Counted from the stretch's first letter, positions 45,130 to 56,069 are shown. The stretch is DNA of 64,000 bases from Elysia chlorotica (GCA_003991915.1 RQTK01000285.1:310447-374446); one strand, 5' to 3'. Numbers and translations: made by a program. Notes: generated by a model not told the origin, from the sequence alone.

Positions 45130-45352
45130 CGAACTGGTGCTAGTCGTAGAGCGTTAGCCTCCCAATTGCGAGGTCCGTGGGTCAAACCCCATGATTGGTC
45201 AAAATAAATTTGTGCGATTTCGTCTTCTTCTGGTGGGATGGTCATCAGACAGGAGTCATGGTATCCCCGCACTGTTTCAAACTGGCAGCGCGTAAAATGT
45301 CGGACGTTAGTCTGGATCTTGGGATCCATCCACATGCACAACATAGCATTAA
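45130..45352 (+). mobile_element. SINE, type A-like, tandem to the previous
   Basis: Head 'gaactggtgctagtcgtaga', B box 'gtgggtcaaaccccatgatt', 'cgatttcgtcttcttctggt', core 'acaggagtcatggtatcccc', 'ggcagcgcgtaaaatgtcgg', then 'gggatccatccacatgcaca'. The end of the tail is blurred. Confidence 0.75.
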
Positions 45353-45524
45353 CATTAGCAACAAACTCAAACTCGCTTTATGCGACCCAAGTAGGTCTAC
45401 ATGACTGTACCTCCGCCATATCCAAAGACAGTGGAGTTATCGGCCGTGTCGCCTGCCAGCGCCAGTGGTTGTGGACGGGCGGGAACACCAGGCAGGGGTC
45501 GTCATTAGCTTGCCGGGGTCGCCA

Positions 45525-45748
45525 GACACAGAGACAAGGAGACACGGAGACATGGAGACAGTCGGCTGCCGCAAGCAGGGCGGTTATTCCAGTGCCAGCT
45601 GTGTAGACAGGGACACAGAGAGACAATGAGACCGGTCGCAGACACAGAGACATGGAGACACGGAGACATGGAGACACTGAGACATGGAGACACCGAGACA
45701 CAGAGACAGTCTGCAAGCAGGGCGGTTATTCCAGTGCCAACTGTCTAG
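45525..45748. repeat. GAGACA-type 9-bp repeats with a duplicated flank
   Basis: Nine-base units 'gagacatgg/gagacacgg/gagacacag' recur. The block 'gcaagcagggcggttattcc' occurs at 45574 and again at 45714, with 'agtgcca' following both, so the array and its flank were duplicated together (period about 140 bp). Confidence 0.9.
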
Positions 45749-45775
45749 TGATAGGCAAGGGAGACCACCAGTAAA

Positions 45776-45901
45776 GACCTTGGGGTAACGGAGCCCAGAG
45801 CAAAAACGGAGACAATGGAGTTAGCGACCAGAAAACCAAAAGCCTAAAGCGACGTGGTTACGCCATCCATTATCTTCGTGTATATCGCAAAGCCTGTGGT
45901 G
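45776..45901 (+). mobile_element. dispersed repeat R1, internally deleted
   Basis: Left part 'gaccttggggtaacggagcc' and 'gagcaaaaacggagacaatg', right part 'aaagcgacgtggttacgcca' and 'tatatcgcaaagcctgtggt'. The CCAAT-bearing centre is missing. Confidence 0.6.
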
Positions 45902-46240
45902 GAGACGATAAACCTTCCATTGATCTTGCATCGGGTGAGACTCCGCTGGTGTTTTACACAGAACGCCCCGTGCAATCCCTGTCAACCAACAAAAAGTAAA
46001 GACTACAAAATGCATGTCTAATATGCAACCTGTGCTTATCAGAAAGTGTCTATGTAAAGAACGGCGAGGCGGAGACATATTAGAGACCTTTGCGACGCTG
46101 GCTGCAGCAACCCTGTGATTGTGAATGCCATGTTCTACTGGGACACTAACCAGGATGCCGGATCAGCGCCAATGCTGGCGTGTTCAGTGTGTGTGTCTAT
46201 TGTCTGGTCTAGCATCGGTCACCGTGTCGGATCCAACAGA

Positions 46241-46362
46241 GACTTGCGATAACGGACTGTATAGCAAAGCGAAGACGGTCAGTAACGGAGTCTACACCGA
46301 CGCCCAACCACAGCTCTACACGAGAGTCACGGGACCAATGAGCGACCAACAAATCCAATGCT
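46241..46362 (+). mobile_element. dispersed repeat R1, 5' two thirds
   Basis: 'acttgcgataacggactgta', 'agcaaagcgaagacggtcag', 'cgacgcccaaccacagctct', 'gggaccaatgagcgaccaac'. The right end is lost. Confidence 0.68.
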
Positions 46363-46471
46363 AAATAGACTTGATAATTTAATGCATTATTGCCGTGTGG
46401 GTTGGAACTTTGGGGCGTTCAATAAGGAGGATTTTTCCTTTACTATCAGTTGTACGTCTTGCAAAGATTGG

Positions 46472-46585
46472 GGTCCCTGGTGGCGCAGGGCTTAGAGAGC
46501 CGGCTGTCTAAGCAGAACCATTGATAAAGTCACCGTATTTTGTCCTTCTGGTTGGGTCGGTTTGACCAACTAACAAGTCCTTGGT
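46472..46585 (+). mobile_element. SINE head and start of core
   Basis: A box 'tggtggcgcagggcttagag', no clear B box, then 'tgtccttctggttgggtcgg'. The rest is unclear. Confidence 0.5.
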
Positions 46586-46747
46586 AACCATCTTCTGGAT
46601 CCTGTCTTAATACAGAACTTGGCTGAGATCTAGAAGACAGTATCGCCATTACCGACCAAAGACTACTGAGAGTTGTAGGGCGAAGAGACAGATTTAACCA
46701 CCAAGCGATACAAGATCAAGATGCCTGTGTGGATAGCCAGGTGTCAA

Positions 46748-46895
46748 AGAAACAGACAGACAGACAAATAGACAGACAGACACATAGATAGACAGACAGA
46801 CAGATAGACAGACAGATAGACAGACAGATAAAAAGATAGAACAGGAGGGTGAGGGAGAGAGAGACAGAAAGACAGACAGACAGACAGAGGGGAGA
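46748..46895. repeat. CAGA/GATA tetranucleotide array
   Basis: CAGACAGATAGA-type repeats, imperfect. Confidence 0.93.
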
Positions 46896-46959
46896 AAGGG
46901 ATTGAGAAAGATGAGAATAAAGAGCCTTATATAGAAACAATTGAGTAAAGAGATGTTCA

Positions 46960-48485
46960 GTGAGTTCTGTTTATGTATAATGTTACACTGTAACTCAATG
47001 CCGTGTATTCCTGCATGGAATGTGTTAACACAATCTTATCTCCGTGGTTGGCGTTCGTGAATTTCTTTAGACCTTTCTAATGACTATATTTGTTGAATTT
47101 TTTCTTACAATGATAGTTTTATTATTTTTGTTTTTTGTTTTTGTTTTTCTGACAAACATATTGCTATTCATGTTGATAACATTAACCATAAAATCTATAT
47201 TCTGATAACATTTTATTCCTCATGAGAATAACTCTCATCTGCATGTTTATGTATTCCAAGCTAAACTTCTTTTTTCCAATGTTTGTATTTTCCCATTTAA
47301 CTTCCACATGGTTTCAAGTCAGTCAGTGTGCAAATAAATATATATTTTTACAAAAATTTAAGCTAAATTGGCTACATTGTATCGCTTCTTTTCGAATCGT
47401 CTACGTATATTGTCAACAAACAATGAGGATTTTTTGTTAATAACTTACTATGTCAGAAAGCAAAGGTTTTTTTTATAACCTTTAGACTACGTTCTTTTGT
47501 TGTGTTTTTTGTTGTTGAAATTCTAGTTTTTTGTTTTAATAATTTTTTTTTATAGATTATTTTAATTTGGTTATATTTTGCCTTAATTTTATTGTTTTAA
47601 TAGATGTTTTATGGTTTTTTTTTCCTGTTTTCTTTTTCTAATTTGTTATTGTAATGGTATTGTAATGCTTAACCGATTATTTTCATATTATTCAAATTAA
47701 AAATTTGATTTTGATAATTTACTGCATGAGGCTAAAAAATACAACAAAAATTTTTAACCAACTAACCACAGACACACACATTCATCCTGACGCATTAGAC
47801 TATCAACTGAATCTCTCTCCCACAGTCATACAGATAGCGAATATGCTAAGACCAAAGATGATAGATTCCATAGATTTTTAATAAGTTTTAACTTTGTAAC
47901 ATCATTTTAAAGCTTGTTATGTTTTAATATCATACATAGTCATAGATAATACACTGTACATCATTTTTTAAATAAGTCTTTATCTTCAATTTAGTTCCGG
48001 GTAAGCTTAAAAATGAAGCATCATTTTGATCATGTCGCTGAATACTCGATATTTGCAAATATCTGTACATGTATAAAAATCAAAACCCTAACTTCAAGAC
48101 AAATCATCATCTAAAACATTATTTACATTTAATAATGCTTCATTTATCAGTGTGATCTACAAGAAAATAAATTACAGAAAACAAAACAACCAAAACATAG
48201 GAACTTTAATGATGGTTTAGAAAAGACTTGGCAAGGTTGTGATAACTTAGAGAAATTGTATATGTCATGTATTGTTTTACCATGAAATACAGTTACACTT
48301 GTCGGATTCCAATATCTGCTATTTACTGTTGGATTAGATATTACAGCTAATAATGCCAAGGAGTTCAATAAATTAGGAGAGGAAAATCTTTTTTTTACAA
48401 TAACAACACAATGATGCTTTAGATTTGCCACTGTTTCCACAACAAGTGTGATCTTTCTCTTTTTCAATCTCCGTCCCATCTCACT
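46960..48485. other. AT-rich interval, no gene seen
   Basis: Very T-rich on plus (47450-47710) with no supported gene. A 110-codon minus frame at 48147-48479 is not repetitive but shows no recognised domain, and its end runs into the (TC)n flank. Confidence 0.45.
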
Positions 48486-48487
48486 CT

Positions 48488-48617
<130 letters not shown>

Positions 48618-48746
48618 CTATATTACTGTTACTCTTTTTACAATTATCTTTACACTATTTTATTTACACCACTGACATTGTTACCCCACAGTGATCAACA
48701 CAGCTGCTTTATCACGTAGCCGTGAAATCAGAATACATGACTCTAT

Positions 48747-48784
48747 AGCATAGATCTATAAATAGCTATTTATAGATCTATGCT
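48747..48784. repeat. perfect 38-bp palindrome without spacer
   Basis: The arm 'agcatagatctataaatag' is followed directly by its exact reverse complement. Beyond it, 'ctctat' and 'gtatag' continue the pairing with two mismatches over six bases. A perfect spacerless palindrome this long is unlikely by chance. Confidence 0.93.
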
Positions 48785-48923
48785 GTATAGGCATCATATT
48801 TTAATATTATAGGATTTTTTTAACATGATAATAATGATGAAAAACATACATGTCCGCTTTCCTTACAGTGGTTGTTGTAACCAAGGCTAGCCATTGGCGC
48901 TTCCTGTGTGGGCACAACACACA

Positions 48924-49015
48924 CCTTGCGATAACACGTCCCATAGCGAAGCTGGAGACATTAGGTAAGAGAATACGCACCGACGTCTTGTCTTAGACTA
49001 ACGGAGCCATGAGTC
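48924..49015 (+). mobile_element. dispersed repeat R1, 5' half
   Basis: 'ccttgcgataacacgtccca', 'gcgaagctggagacattagg', 'taagagaatacgcaccgacg', 'cttagactaacggagccatg'. The right half is absent. Confidence 0.68.
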
Positions 49016-49394
49016 TTCAAGTTTAAAATCCTTTAAGTATAAAACGTAGTAACGAAGAAAAAGTCAATGACAAGAACTAATACCTGTCAAGCTACACCAC
49101 CATAGTTGCGGAACTGAACGAATTCTTAACAAAAGAATCCCTTTAGAAAATGTTTGTGGCTTTCGCTCTGTGATCAGCTGTTAAGACAAACAGTATAAAT
49201 GTACACTGCTTTTGGAACTTTATTTCTCAACGCTTTGATTGGGAGAATCCACGCTATGAGACAGGTGGAGTTGGTGGAATATCATCCTACGTGTCGTGAA
49301 TATCGTTGCATTCACCGTTTTATCCTCAATCCTTACAGCCCGGTTTGAATTTAGTGTTAACATTCACTTGATCTCTACACAACAAGAATTAGTA

Positions 49395-49742
49395 GATTTC
49401 ACGTTAACTCCGCCGACTCGAGAAATTGTCTTAACTCAGTCACTAAAGTTGCACATATATGAGAGCTGAAAACGGAATAAGAAAGAGTTCACTTCAACTC
49501 CGCATCCAAGTTGTGTAAGAGTTCACTTTCACTCCGCCGACTGTGAAACAGTTCACTTTTAAATTAGACACTTTACTCCAAGTTGTGTAAGAGCTCACTT
49601 TAACTCCGCCCTCCATGTGTAAGAGCTCACTTTAACTCCGCCCTCCATGTGTAAGAGCTCACTTTAACTCCGCCATCCATGTGTAAGAGCTCACTTTAGC
49701 TCCGCCCTCCATGTGTAAGAGCTCACTTTAACTCCGCCGCCC
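49395..49742. repeat. 32-bp minisatellite upstream of the candidate exon
   Basis: Degenerate units lie at 49395-49560 ('gttcacttcaactccgcatc', 'gttcactttcactccgccga'). Five near-identical 32-bp units follow at 49580-49742 ('gtgtaagagctcactttaac' plus 'tccgccctccat'). The array ends where the candidate first exon begins. Confidence 0.9.
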
Positions 49743-49855
49743 ACACGTGCTGAGGCCAGCCTGTTCTCCCCTTGGGTTTTTTCTCCGGACAAGGACTGGA
49801 ACCCTGACTGCTCGCCTCGCTCTCTCCATCCTGGATAGAAAGAAGAGAAGACATG
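49743..49855 (+). other. candidate first exon, ATG at the donor
   Basis: A GC-richer stretch after the minisatellite, with 'gctgaggccagcctgttctc' and 'ctctctccatcctggataga', ends in 'gaagagaagacATG' at 49853-49855, followed at once by 'gtaagtga', a near-ideal animal 5' splice site. First exons that end exactly at the start codon are well known in animal genes. I could not find a convincing second exon. The best nearby acceptor, 'gtgggttgttttccag' ending at about 50335, would give only MGWHQ before a stop, so the real partner, if any, lies elsewhere or the exon is non-coding. The start of the exon is a guess. Confidence 0.3.
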
Positions 49856-50111
49856 GTAAGTGATTGACAATAAAATAGTGCCTAAAGTAGCTAAAAGTGT
49901 ACTAACATGGTGCCACCTTCTCCACTACGCCCCCAACCTTTGTTTTTTCAATCCATTAGAAGTTAATTGTGGATAAATCATAAGCAATGGAAAAACATAT
50001 GCTTGATATTGTTGAGTAGGTTGAAAATGACGCTTACCATACTTTGTGTTATGTACCCTTGTCTGTATATCCCATTTTAGAACATTAAAATAGATCACTA
50101 AGAAATAAAAG

Positions 50112-50139
50112 ATGGATAGATAGATAAATAGATAGATAA

Positions 50140-50231
<92 letters not shown>

Positions 50232-50232
50232 A
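50112..50232. repeat. (GATA)n microsatellite
   Basis: About 30 GATA units with AAATA interruptions at the left. The YLSI frame on minus is an artefact. Confidence 0.97.
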
Positions 50233-50822
50233 AGAACACAGTGTTGTTTTGTACATTAAACAAACAGAAGCAGCTATGGCCATGGAATGTTTACACATTC
50301 TTTAAAAAGTTAATTTGAGTGTGGGTTGTTTTCCAGGGTTGGCACCAATAATAGCTAGCCGTTGAGAGAACGCTGGAGACATCAAGCGCTAGTCCTCAGT
50401 AATACCTAACTAAGCCAGCAGCGATACTTCTGAGCTTCTATGAGTTAACATGTAGTTGGTCGGAGATATACATATTAGGGAATTAATTTCAGAGGAACTA
50501 TCACTTCAAACATCAACATGTATTCTAGAGTCCCTGGTTATTACAAACTTTTCGTCGGTTCAAAAAGATACACCAATCGGACTCCACTGTATCATAGTGC
50601 TATTTCTGCCTTTACTGCGGCGCACGGAATAACCTGCCAAGAGATCTGGGGTCTGGGACCTGTTCTTTCCGGAGATGAGCATCAGACAGGTCGGGGTGAG
50701 CCAGGTTTATGTCGCGGTTTATGGCTCATCTTAGCAGGAGAAATACCGGGGTTTGGGGCAGGCACGGGATGAACGGAGGAAGGCAAGGGCGGGGTCACTG
50801 TGACCCTGTCCTCCTATGGGGA

Positions 50823-51034
50823 GAGATGGCGCTAATCGTAGAGCGTTTAGCTTCTATTCGAGAGGTACGCTGGTTTAATCCCACGTTTGAAGAAAATCAT
50901 TTGTCGGGTTTCCTGCCCTTCTGGTTGGATTGGTTTAGTTGACACAGGAGGTCTGGTGTGTCTGTGCGGTAGACGTTACTGTGGGGACCCGTCGGCGTAT
51001 ATGATTTTCATATGGAATCTAGGAGACGGTTAAC
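50823..51034 (+). mobile_element. SINE, full-length type B
   Basis: Head 'gatggcgctaatcgtagagc', B box 'ctggtttaatcccacgtttg', 'ttctggttggattggtttag', then 'ggacccgtcggcgtatatga' and the end 'aatctaggagacggttaac'. With 6321-6452 this defines the type B tail. Confidence 0.78.
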
Positions 51035-51404
51035 TATGGGGGGATCACTCTATATCCCTTTCGACTATTTTTAAAGCTTTTTTTTGTATGATTTTCATTT
51101 TTTTTTTATCAGATAGAAAAATAGATAAACTTTTATGTGGTTTTTAGGAAAAATTAATAATGGAGGAAACAAATAAGAAAATAAAAAAAATTGAATTGCC
51201 TCACCAATAATCAACATTTATAGTTCATTCCATAGCAAGCGATTGTAGGAATTCGAACGCCATTATCAACATGGATATGATCTAAAAATCTCTGAAACTC
51301 AAAACTGAATCTCGGCCTCAAATGCAATAAGACGCAAACAGTCGCATGAGCTTGTCATCTTGTTTGTCTGTGTTTGACAATTGAACATATTAAAGAGTTC
51401 TTTA

Positions 51405-51612
51405 CGGCCGTGTCAAACCAACCTGCACTCACGGCGCGCGCCTGCGCACTTGTCGCACCGGATGGGGAAGTGCGGCGCCGAGTCTGCGCACTCAGCGTGT
51501 ACCCGCCGGCCGCCATTTTTATGGTGGGCTGAGAGATTCATTAGGCGAGTGACGGGTATTGAGTGTGACAGGCATGATGGGAAGGCGGTGCGCAGTGTGT
51601 CAAATGCGCAGC
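51405..51612. promoter_or_regulatory. CpG-rich patch with repeated TGCGCA and a CCGCCATTTT site
   Basis: CpG density is far above the flanks. 'cctgcgcact', 'tctgcgcact', 'gtgcgcagtg' and 'atgcgcagcc' give four NRF1-like half sites, and 'ggccgccatttttatgg' at 51509 is a YY1-like site. An ATG at 51521 leads only into short frames. It resembles a CpG promoter of a broadly expressed gene whose exons are not evident here. Confidence 0.4.
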
Positions 51613-51729
51613 CTAGCAGGAGGGATAGAGTGTGCTAGAGTTAATGATCACAAATCGATGGATCATTTCTATCAAGACGTTTATAGGAAAGAGGGAGAGG
51701 GGGGGGGGAGAGAGAGAGAAGGGGGTGGG

Positions 51730-52955
51730 TAGACGATATGCACTTCGTGATACTAAGCACAACACATGTATTACTATATGAAGAAGTTTATGTAAATTGT
51801 ATACTGTATGTCTATAGGTTGAAGATTGTCTACGCACCCTCTCTTATAATAATTTCAACCATACCTTTTTGGGTTAATTTTTTCTAAAAAATAGTATCCC
51901 AGGACCTTCTTATAGTCCGCCTTATGAATCTAGAAGACTTTAAACTAGGATAGGACTTCTACCTTCGACCACATAGAAGTCTGTGACTATAATTTCTCAT
52001 CTTGCCAAAATTTTCTTGGAGGGTTTAAGGAGATGAATTGGGCGCTAGCTCATTTTGAGTGTGTTTACAAGTAACGGTTTTGCCTAAGGCAAAAAAGGGT
52101 AAATACCAAAACATAACAAAAGCATTTCAATAGGTATGTTTAGGAGTACAATATACATATGGGACACTTGTGTGAATTACAGGCTTTGTGATCCACGGGA
52201 TGATAACGAATCTCATAACCTCGCCTCTTATATGTGGATTTGTTTACAGCTCATCGGCTCTGTTCCTCTATGACAGAGCAATTATTGAACGCGGGTGTAG
52301 ATTTCCTTGCCCATCGTCTGGTTTTTCGCTCTTGGTGCCATTTTCCCAAGGTCTCCAGTGCCGTATAAAGATGAGTAGTAACGTGAGCATGTCCATGTAC
52401 ATGTATTGAGGAGCAGTAAACCCCTAGCTTGATACAGTGTTTAATTATACCATGTAGTTTGGCTTCCGACGCAAAAGAATATGCACTTCGTGATACTAAG
52501 CACAACACACGTATTACTATATGAAGATGTTTATGCAAATTGTGAACTGTAGGTCTATAGGGTGAAGGTTGTCTACGCATCCTCTCTTATAATAATTATA
52601 ATTATAACCAGACCCTTTGTTGGGTTCATTTTTTTCTTCTAAAAATAGTATCCCAGGACCTTCTTATAATCCGCCTTATGAATCTAGAAGACTTTAAACT
52701 AGGATAGGACCTCTACCTCCGACCACATAGAAGCCAATGACTAGATATTCCTCTTCCTGCCAAAATGTTCTTGAAGGAATGAAGGATATGAAATAGGCGC
52801 TATCTCATTTTTTGTGGAACGGATTTCCGAAGAAAAAAAAAAACGAGTTTTCGCTCTTGGTACCAATTTCACAAGGTCTCCACTACTGTACAAAGATGAG
52901 TAATACACGTGAGCGTTTAGTTATACCATGTAGTTTGGCTTCCGACACAAAAGGT
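51730..52955. repeat. tandem duplication, units 51730-52480 and 52481-52955
   Basis: Unit 1 starts 'gatatgcacttcgtgatact' (about 51735) and unit 2 'aatatgcacttcgtgatact' (52479). Both pass through 'atagtatcccaggaccttct', 'ccgccttatgaatctagaag', 'aaagatgagtag/taa' and end at 'ccatgtagtttggcttccga'. Unit 2 lacks about 250 bp present in unit 1 (about 52065-52320), including most of an R1 copy. Confidence 0.92.
52178..52356 (-). mobile_element. dispersed repeat R1, full-length, inside tandem unit 1
   Basis: On plus: 'tacaggctttgtgatccacg', 'ataacctcgcctcttatatg', 'cagctcatcggctctgttcc', 'gaacgcgggtgtagatttcc', 'gtttttcgctcttggtgcca', 'ttttcccaaggtctcc'. A remnant of its end (52849-52883) survives in unit 2. 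Confidence 0.75.
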
Positions 52956-53170
52956 CCCGAGTTCAAATCCTGGCTGTTGCGTTCCCTACTGGTTGGGTCG
53001 GTGTCAGTAAAATGTGACCAGCTGAGACAGGAGTCATGGTATCCCCGCCCTTTCTCGTGTGTGGCAGCACATAAAATTGTCAGACGTCCGTCTTGGGGCC
53101 CGTCCACAACATGGCCTATATAGTGCTGCTGTTGGAATGTTAAACCAACCCAACAACAACAACCCAACTT
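52953..53170 (+). mobile_element. SINE type A, from B box to tail
   Basis: 'cccgagttcaaatcctggct' (B box), 'ctactggttgggtcggtgtc', 'gtgaccagctgagacaggag', 'gtggcagcacataaaattgt', 'tatatagtgctgctgttgga', 'atgttaaaccaacccaac' and a CAA-rich tail. It sits exactly at the end of tandem unit 2. Its core is among the least diverged in the window. Confidence 0.88.
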
Positions 53171-54110
53171 GGCACATGTAGTTTATCCCCAGTGTGGTGA
53201 GGCCAGCACCCCTCCAGTCGCTAGTAGAGTCTACCCATAGATGTATATGTAGTTATATATCTATGAGTCTACAGTGTGTGATTAATGGTCTACCGACTCC
53301 GCTCTCTGTGGTAGTCTCTCAGCTCTTGGGTGGCCGCCTCACTGGCTGTATTTAACTTACAGGATCTCACGCGCGAGAAATTGTAATTGAAAAACCGAAA
53401 TGACACCGAGCTGTTTAGAGATAGCGGCTCAGCAAGGGGAGGTCACGCCTGACAGCTTGAAGAGAGAGTTGTCGCAAAGTTAGAGGGGAGTTGGCGCTAA
53501 ACAGCTTCAAAACGTTCGCTATACATACGTCTTTATGTCGCTGTGCCCTGGCGTCTATCAGCCTCTTCTGAACGTTTTTGTTTCAAAATGGATGCAACTA
53601 AGGAAGAGGCTCCACGCACTAATTTTTATTTCAACCCATCATTTTGATGTAAATTATGGAAAAAAAGAATATATTTTGAGTTAACCAATTTCTAAAAGAT
53701 ATAGAGGAAGGAACGAAATTAATAGAAGCGATAACAGATTCTAGTTTTACTATGTTCTTCAGATGGTTTTGTTGCTTTCAACTATAACAAACGTGTGGAG
53801 TGAAGGTGAGATTCCTTTTTTTTTTAATAATAAATTGAATGTTAATATTACAGTATCTTTAAATTGATATCCATTTCTCAATACAATTACACCCCGTGGA
53901 CAATGGGGAATCGAGAAAGCTGATAATTATAATAAATGTACAATAAACCAGCCTTGTCGTCTCGACTTTCAATGTTATCAACCCTAGAATCCCCTTTCCC
54001 TTAGAACGACGGTTCATTTTAAGCCATAGATATGAAGTGAACTTTAAAACCTAGTCATGAGTGTAGAAGCGAAATGATAATTCAATGTGAAAGTTAAATC
54101 TATCCCTTCC
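53171..54110. other. interval with no gene seen
   Basis: Mixed sequence to 53560, then AT-rich. No supported gene. Confidence 0.45.
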
Positions 54111-54118
54111 CCTCTCTC

Positions 54119-54123
54119 CCCCC

Positions 54124-54155
<32 letters not shown>

Positions 54156-54156
54156 G
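54119..54156. repeat. poly-C and (TC)n
   Basis: A C run of about 16 at 54119-54134, followed by TC units. Confidence 0.95.
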
Positions 54157-54159
54157 GCC

Positions 54160-55360
54160 CTGCCGCCCACTCACACAAAACATGCAGCACCCCAGGAAGA
54201 AGCACCGTGTGAGGTGCTGATAACACTCTGGTGTCACTCATAGGGCGCTACGGGGATTTCCGATATTGTTGTCGGATTGGGTTTTCCCTGTTATTATCTA
54301 CTTTAAAACAACCAGAGGATTGTAAAGCTTACAGATTGTAGGTTAAATTATACTTAAAATGTTAGGACAAGACAGGACACTGCTTGGTTGTATTAATGTT
54401 CGGTGGAGTGTATGTCTGCTTGGCGGAAACTTATTCCCACCAAACCCAGGCACGCCTTGATACAATGTATGAGACGACAATGTAGCATGATAAATGTTCC
54501 CTGACTTTATTTGTTTGCTTGCTAGTTTGTTTTGTTCTTTATTTTGTATTACATAATTCCAAAAGCTATTGGAGAGTTATTGCAAACATAGACACAGGGG
54601 GGCTAAGACAGCTGGTGGACCTGGTGTACAGAATCAGGAGTTAAGGTCCAACAAGACTTCACATGTATCCTGAGCCTCTGGAAATTAATGAAACGTACAT
54701 GGATCTTCATTTTAAGTAGAATAGACCATCTAGTCCAGACTGGTATAGAGAGAAGATGGAGGGATGGTCAGTTGTGTTTATAAACACTTAAGTCTTGAGT
54801 AAACCATAGGTCAGTGTTTAGCGGAAGAGTAAGTCATGCTCATTCTTTGTGGACCGATCTGACCTGTCCATTCCAGGCCGTACAAATAGTAATCCATTGG
54901 TTAAACATTTAGGGGGGGGGGGGGCATGTAGGTGCAGTTTGTACTTTATGTGAACACATGAAAAGAAAGGTAATTAACTAGTTATTATTTGATCAATACA
55001 TGTAGTCCTCAAATTGTTTGTTGCTTTGCTTTTAATACAGGGTGGACAAAGTAGGATCTCGTTATTATTTGTTTCTGCTGTTTTTAAATCGAGGGAGTTA
55101 GGTTGTCTATTACAATATCTGTGTGAGGAATTATGTGACAGGGATAAATTTGATCCACCAGTCAAAGACAGATCACTTTGGTCAACAAAAATTCAACAGA
55201 AAGAGGAGAGAAAAAAAAGAAAAAAAAAAACAGAACGCTACTTAATACTTCATTTAGATAATTGTCATTCTTCGATTTAATTTCATATTAAATTTCTTAG
55301 AATCGAAATAATATAGTCCCACCATCTGTCTGACAAAATTTTGAACAACAGCAGCTGTGT
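54160..55360. other. interval with no supported gene
   Basis: A G run lies at 54912-54924. The 88-codon frame at 55014-55280 is non-repetitive until a Lys/Arg-rich end and follows an acceptor-like 'tgcttttaatacag' (ending 55040). Without a matching donor or recognisable domain I do not call it. Confidence 0.35.
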
Positions 55361-55369
55361 CCAATGTGA

Positions 55370-55525
55370 CTTTAATGGACGTCCAAACGGCGGGTAACAG
55401 ACCGGTACGGGCGTGTAGGTGTCGCCACTAAACGCCCGGTGGTAGCAGGTCGGCGTCCACAACGTGTGCGCCTGACAAGGCGGCCGTACGGCCCCGGTAA
55501 CAGGGCGGGAGGTCTGAGGGAGCTG
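55370..55525. promoter_or_regulatory. CpG-rich patch
   Basis: 'aacggcgggtaacagaccgg', 'taaacgcccggtggtagc', 'gcggccgtacggccccggta' and similar. The minus-strand frame of 97 codons here is not recognised. It may pair with the patch 340 bp downstream. Confidence 0.3.
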
Positions 55526-55677
55526 AGATCTGGGATACGCGGCTATGGTCTCTCTCTCTCTCTCTTCCTCTACCATGAGCCTGAAGATGACTATAGATCT
55601 ACTCTAGATCAACTATAGATCTTCTCTCCATTACTTAGATCTAAAGATTGAGATCCTTGTAAGACAAGGCAAAAAAG

Positions 55678-55678
<1 letters not shown>

Positions 55679-55718
<40 letters not shown>

Positions 55719-55745
55719 CTCTATCTCTTTCTCTCTCTCTCCAGG
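55679..55745. repeat. (TC)n microsatellite
   Basis: TC units at 55679-55710, a T run, then more TC. Confidence 0.95.
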
Positions 55746-55857
55746 CAATACCGCTATATCGATACAACAGTTACTCTTGATACGGTCATGATAATTTACT
55801 GGATTCTCCGCGATACGACTTGACTGCCCTGTCCTGTGTGTCGCCGTTTAGCGGCAG

Positions 55858-56060
55858 CAAGTGGTCACATGATCGTCACATGACCGTCATATGACCGCCG
55901 CTGCAGCAGATAGCGCAGATGTGGCGCAGGCGCACAGGGACTGTAGGGGCGTGGCTATCAGGCGCCAACCAATGGTAATTCAATAAGCGTGTCACATGGG
56001 GCCCCAACCAACCGGCGCGCACTAACGCCACGAGGCGGTGTCGGTTACAGATAAACAAAG
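55858..56060. promoter_or_regulatory. promoter-like patch: three CANATG boxes, GC box, CCAAT
   Basis: 55864-55896 holds three units of about 11 bp ('gtcacatgat', 'gtcacatgacc', 'gtcatatgacc'), two of them with E-box-type CACATG. Then come 'gatgtggcgcaggcgcacag' and 'taggggcgtggctatcagg' (GC/KLF type), then 'cgccaaccaatgg' (CCAAT) and 'gtgtcacatggggcc'. CpG is frequent. The direction of any transcript is unclear. Confidence 0.4.
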
Positions 56061-56069
56061 TGGCTGTCG

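Noticed and set aside
49480-49742. Interferon-type or nuclear-receptor sites in the 32-bp array (gttcactttcact)
   Set aside because: The resemblance holds only in one or two older units; the homogeneous units read gctcactttaact and do not match either consensus.
50336-50420. Second exon for the candidate first exon at 49743-49855
   Set aside because: Joining from the acceptor at about 50335 gives a stop after five codons.
55014-55280. Possible exon after an acceptor-like tgcttttaatacag
   Set aside because: No donor or partner exon and no recognisable domain; the Lys-rich end comes from an AAAAAG tract.
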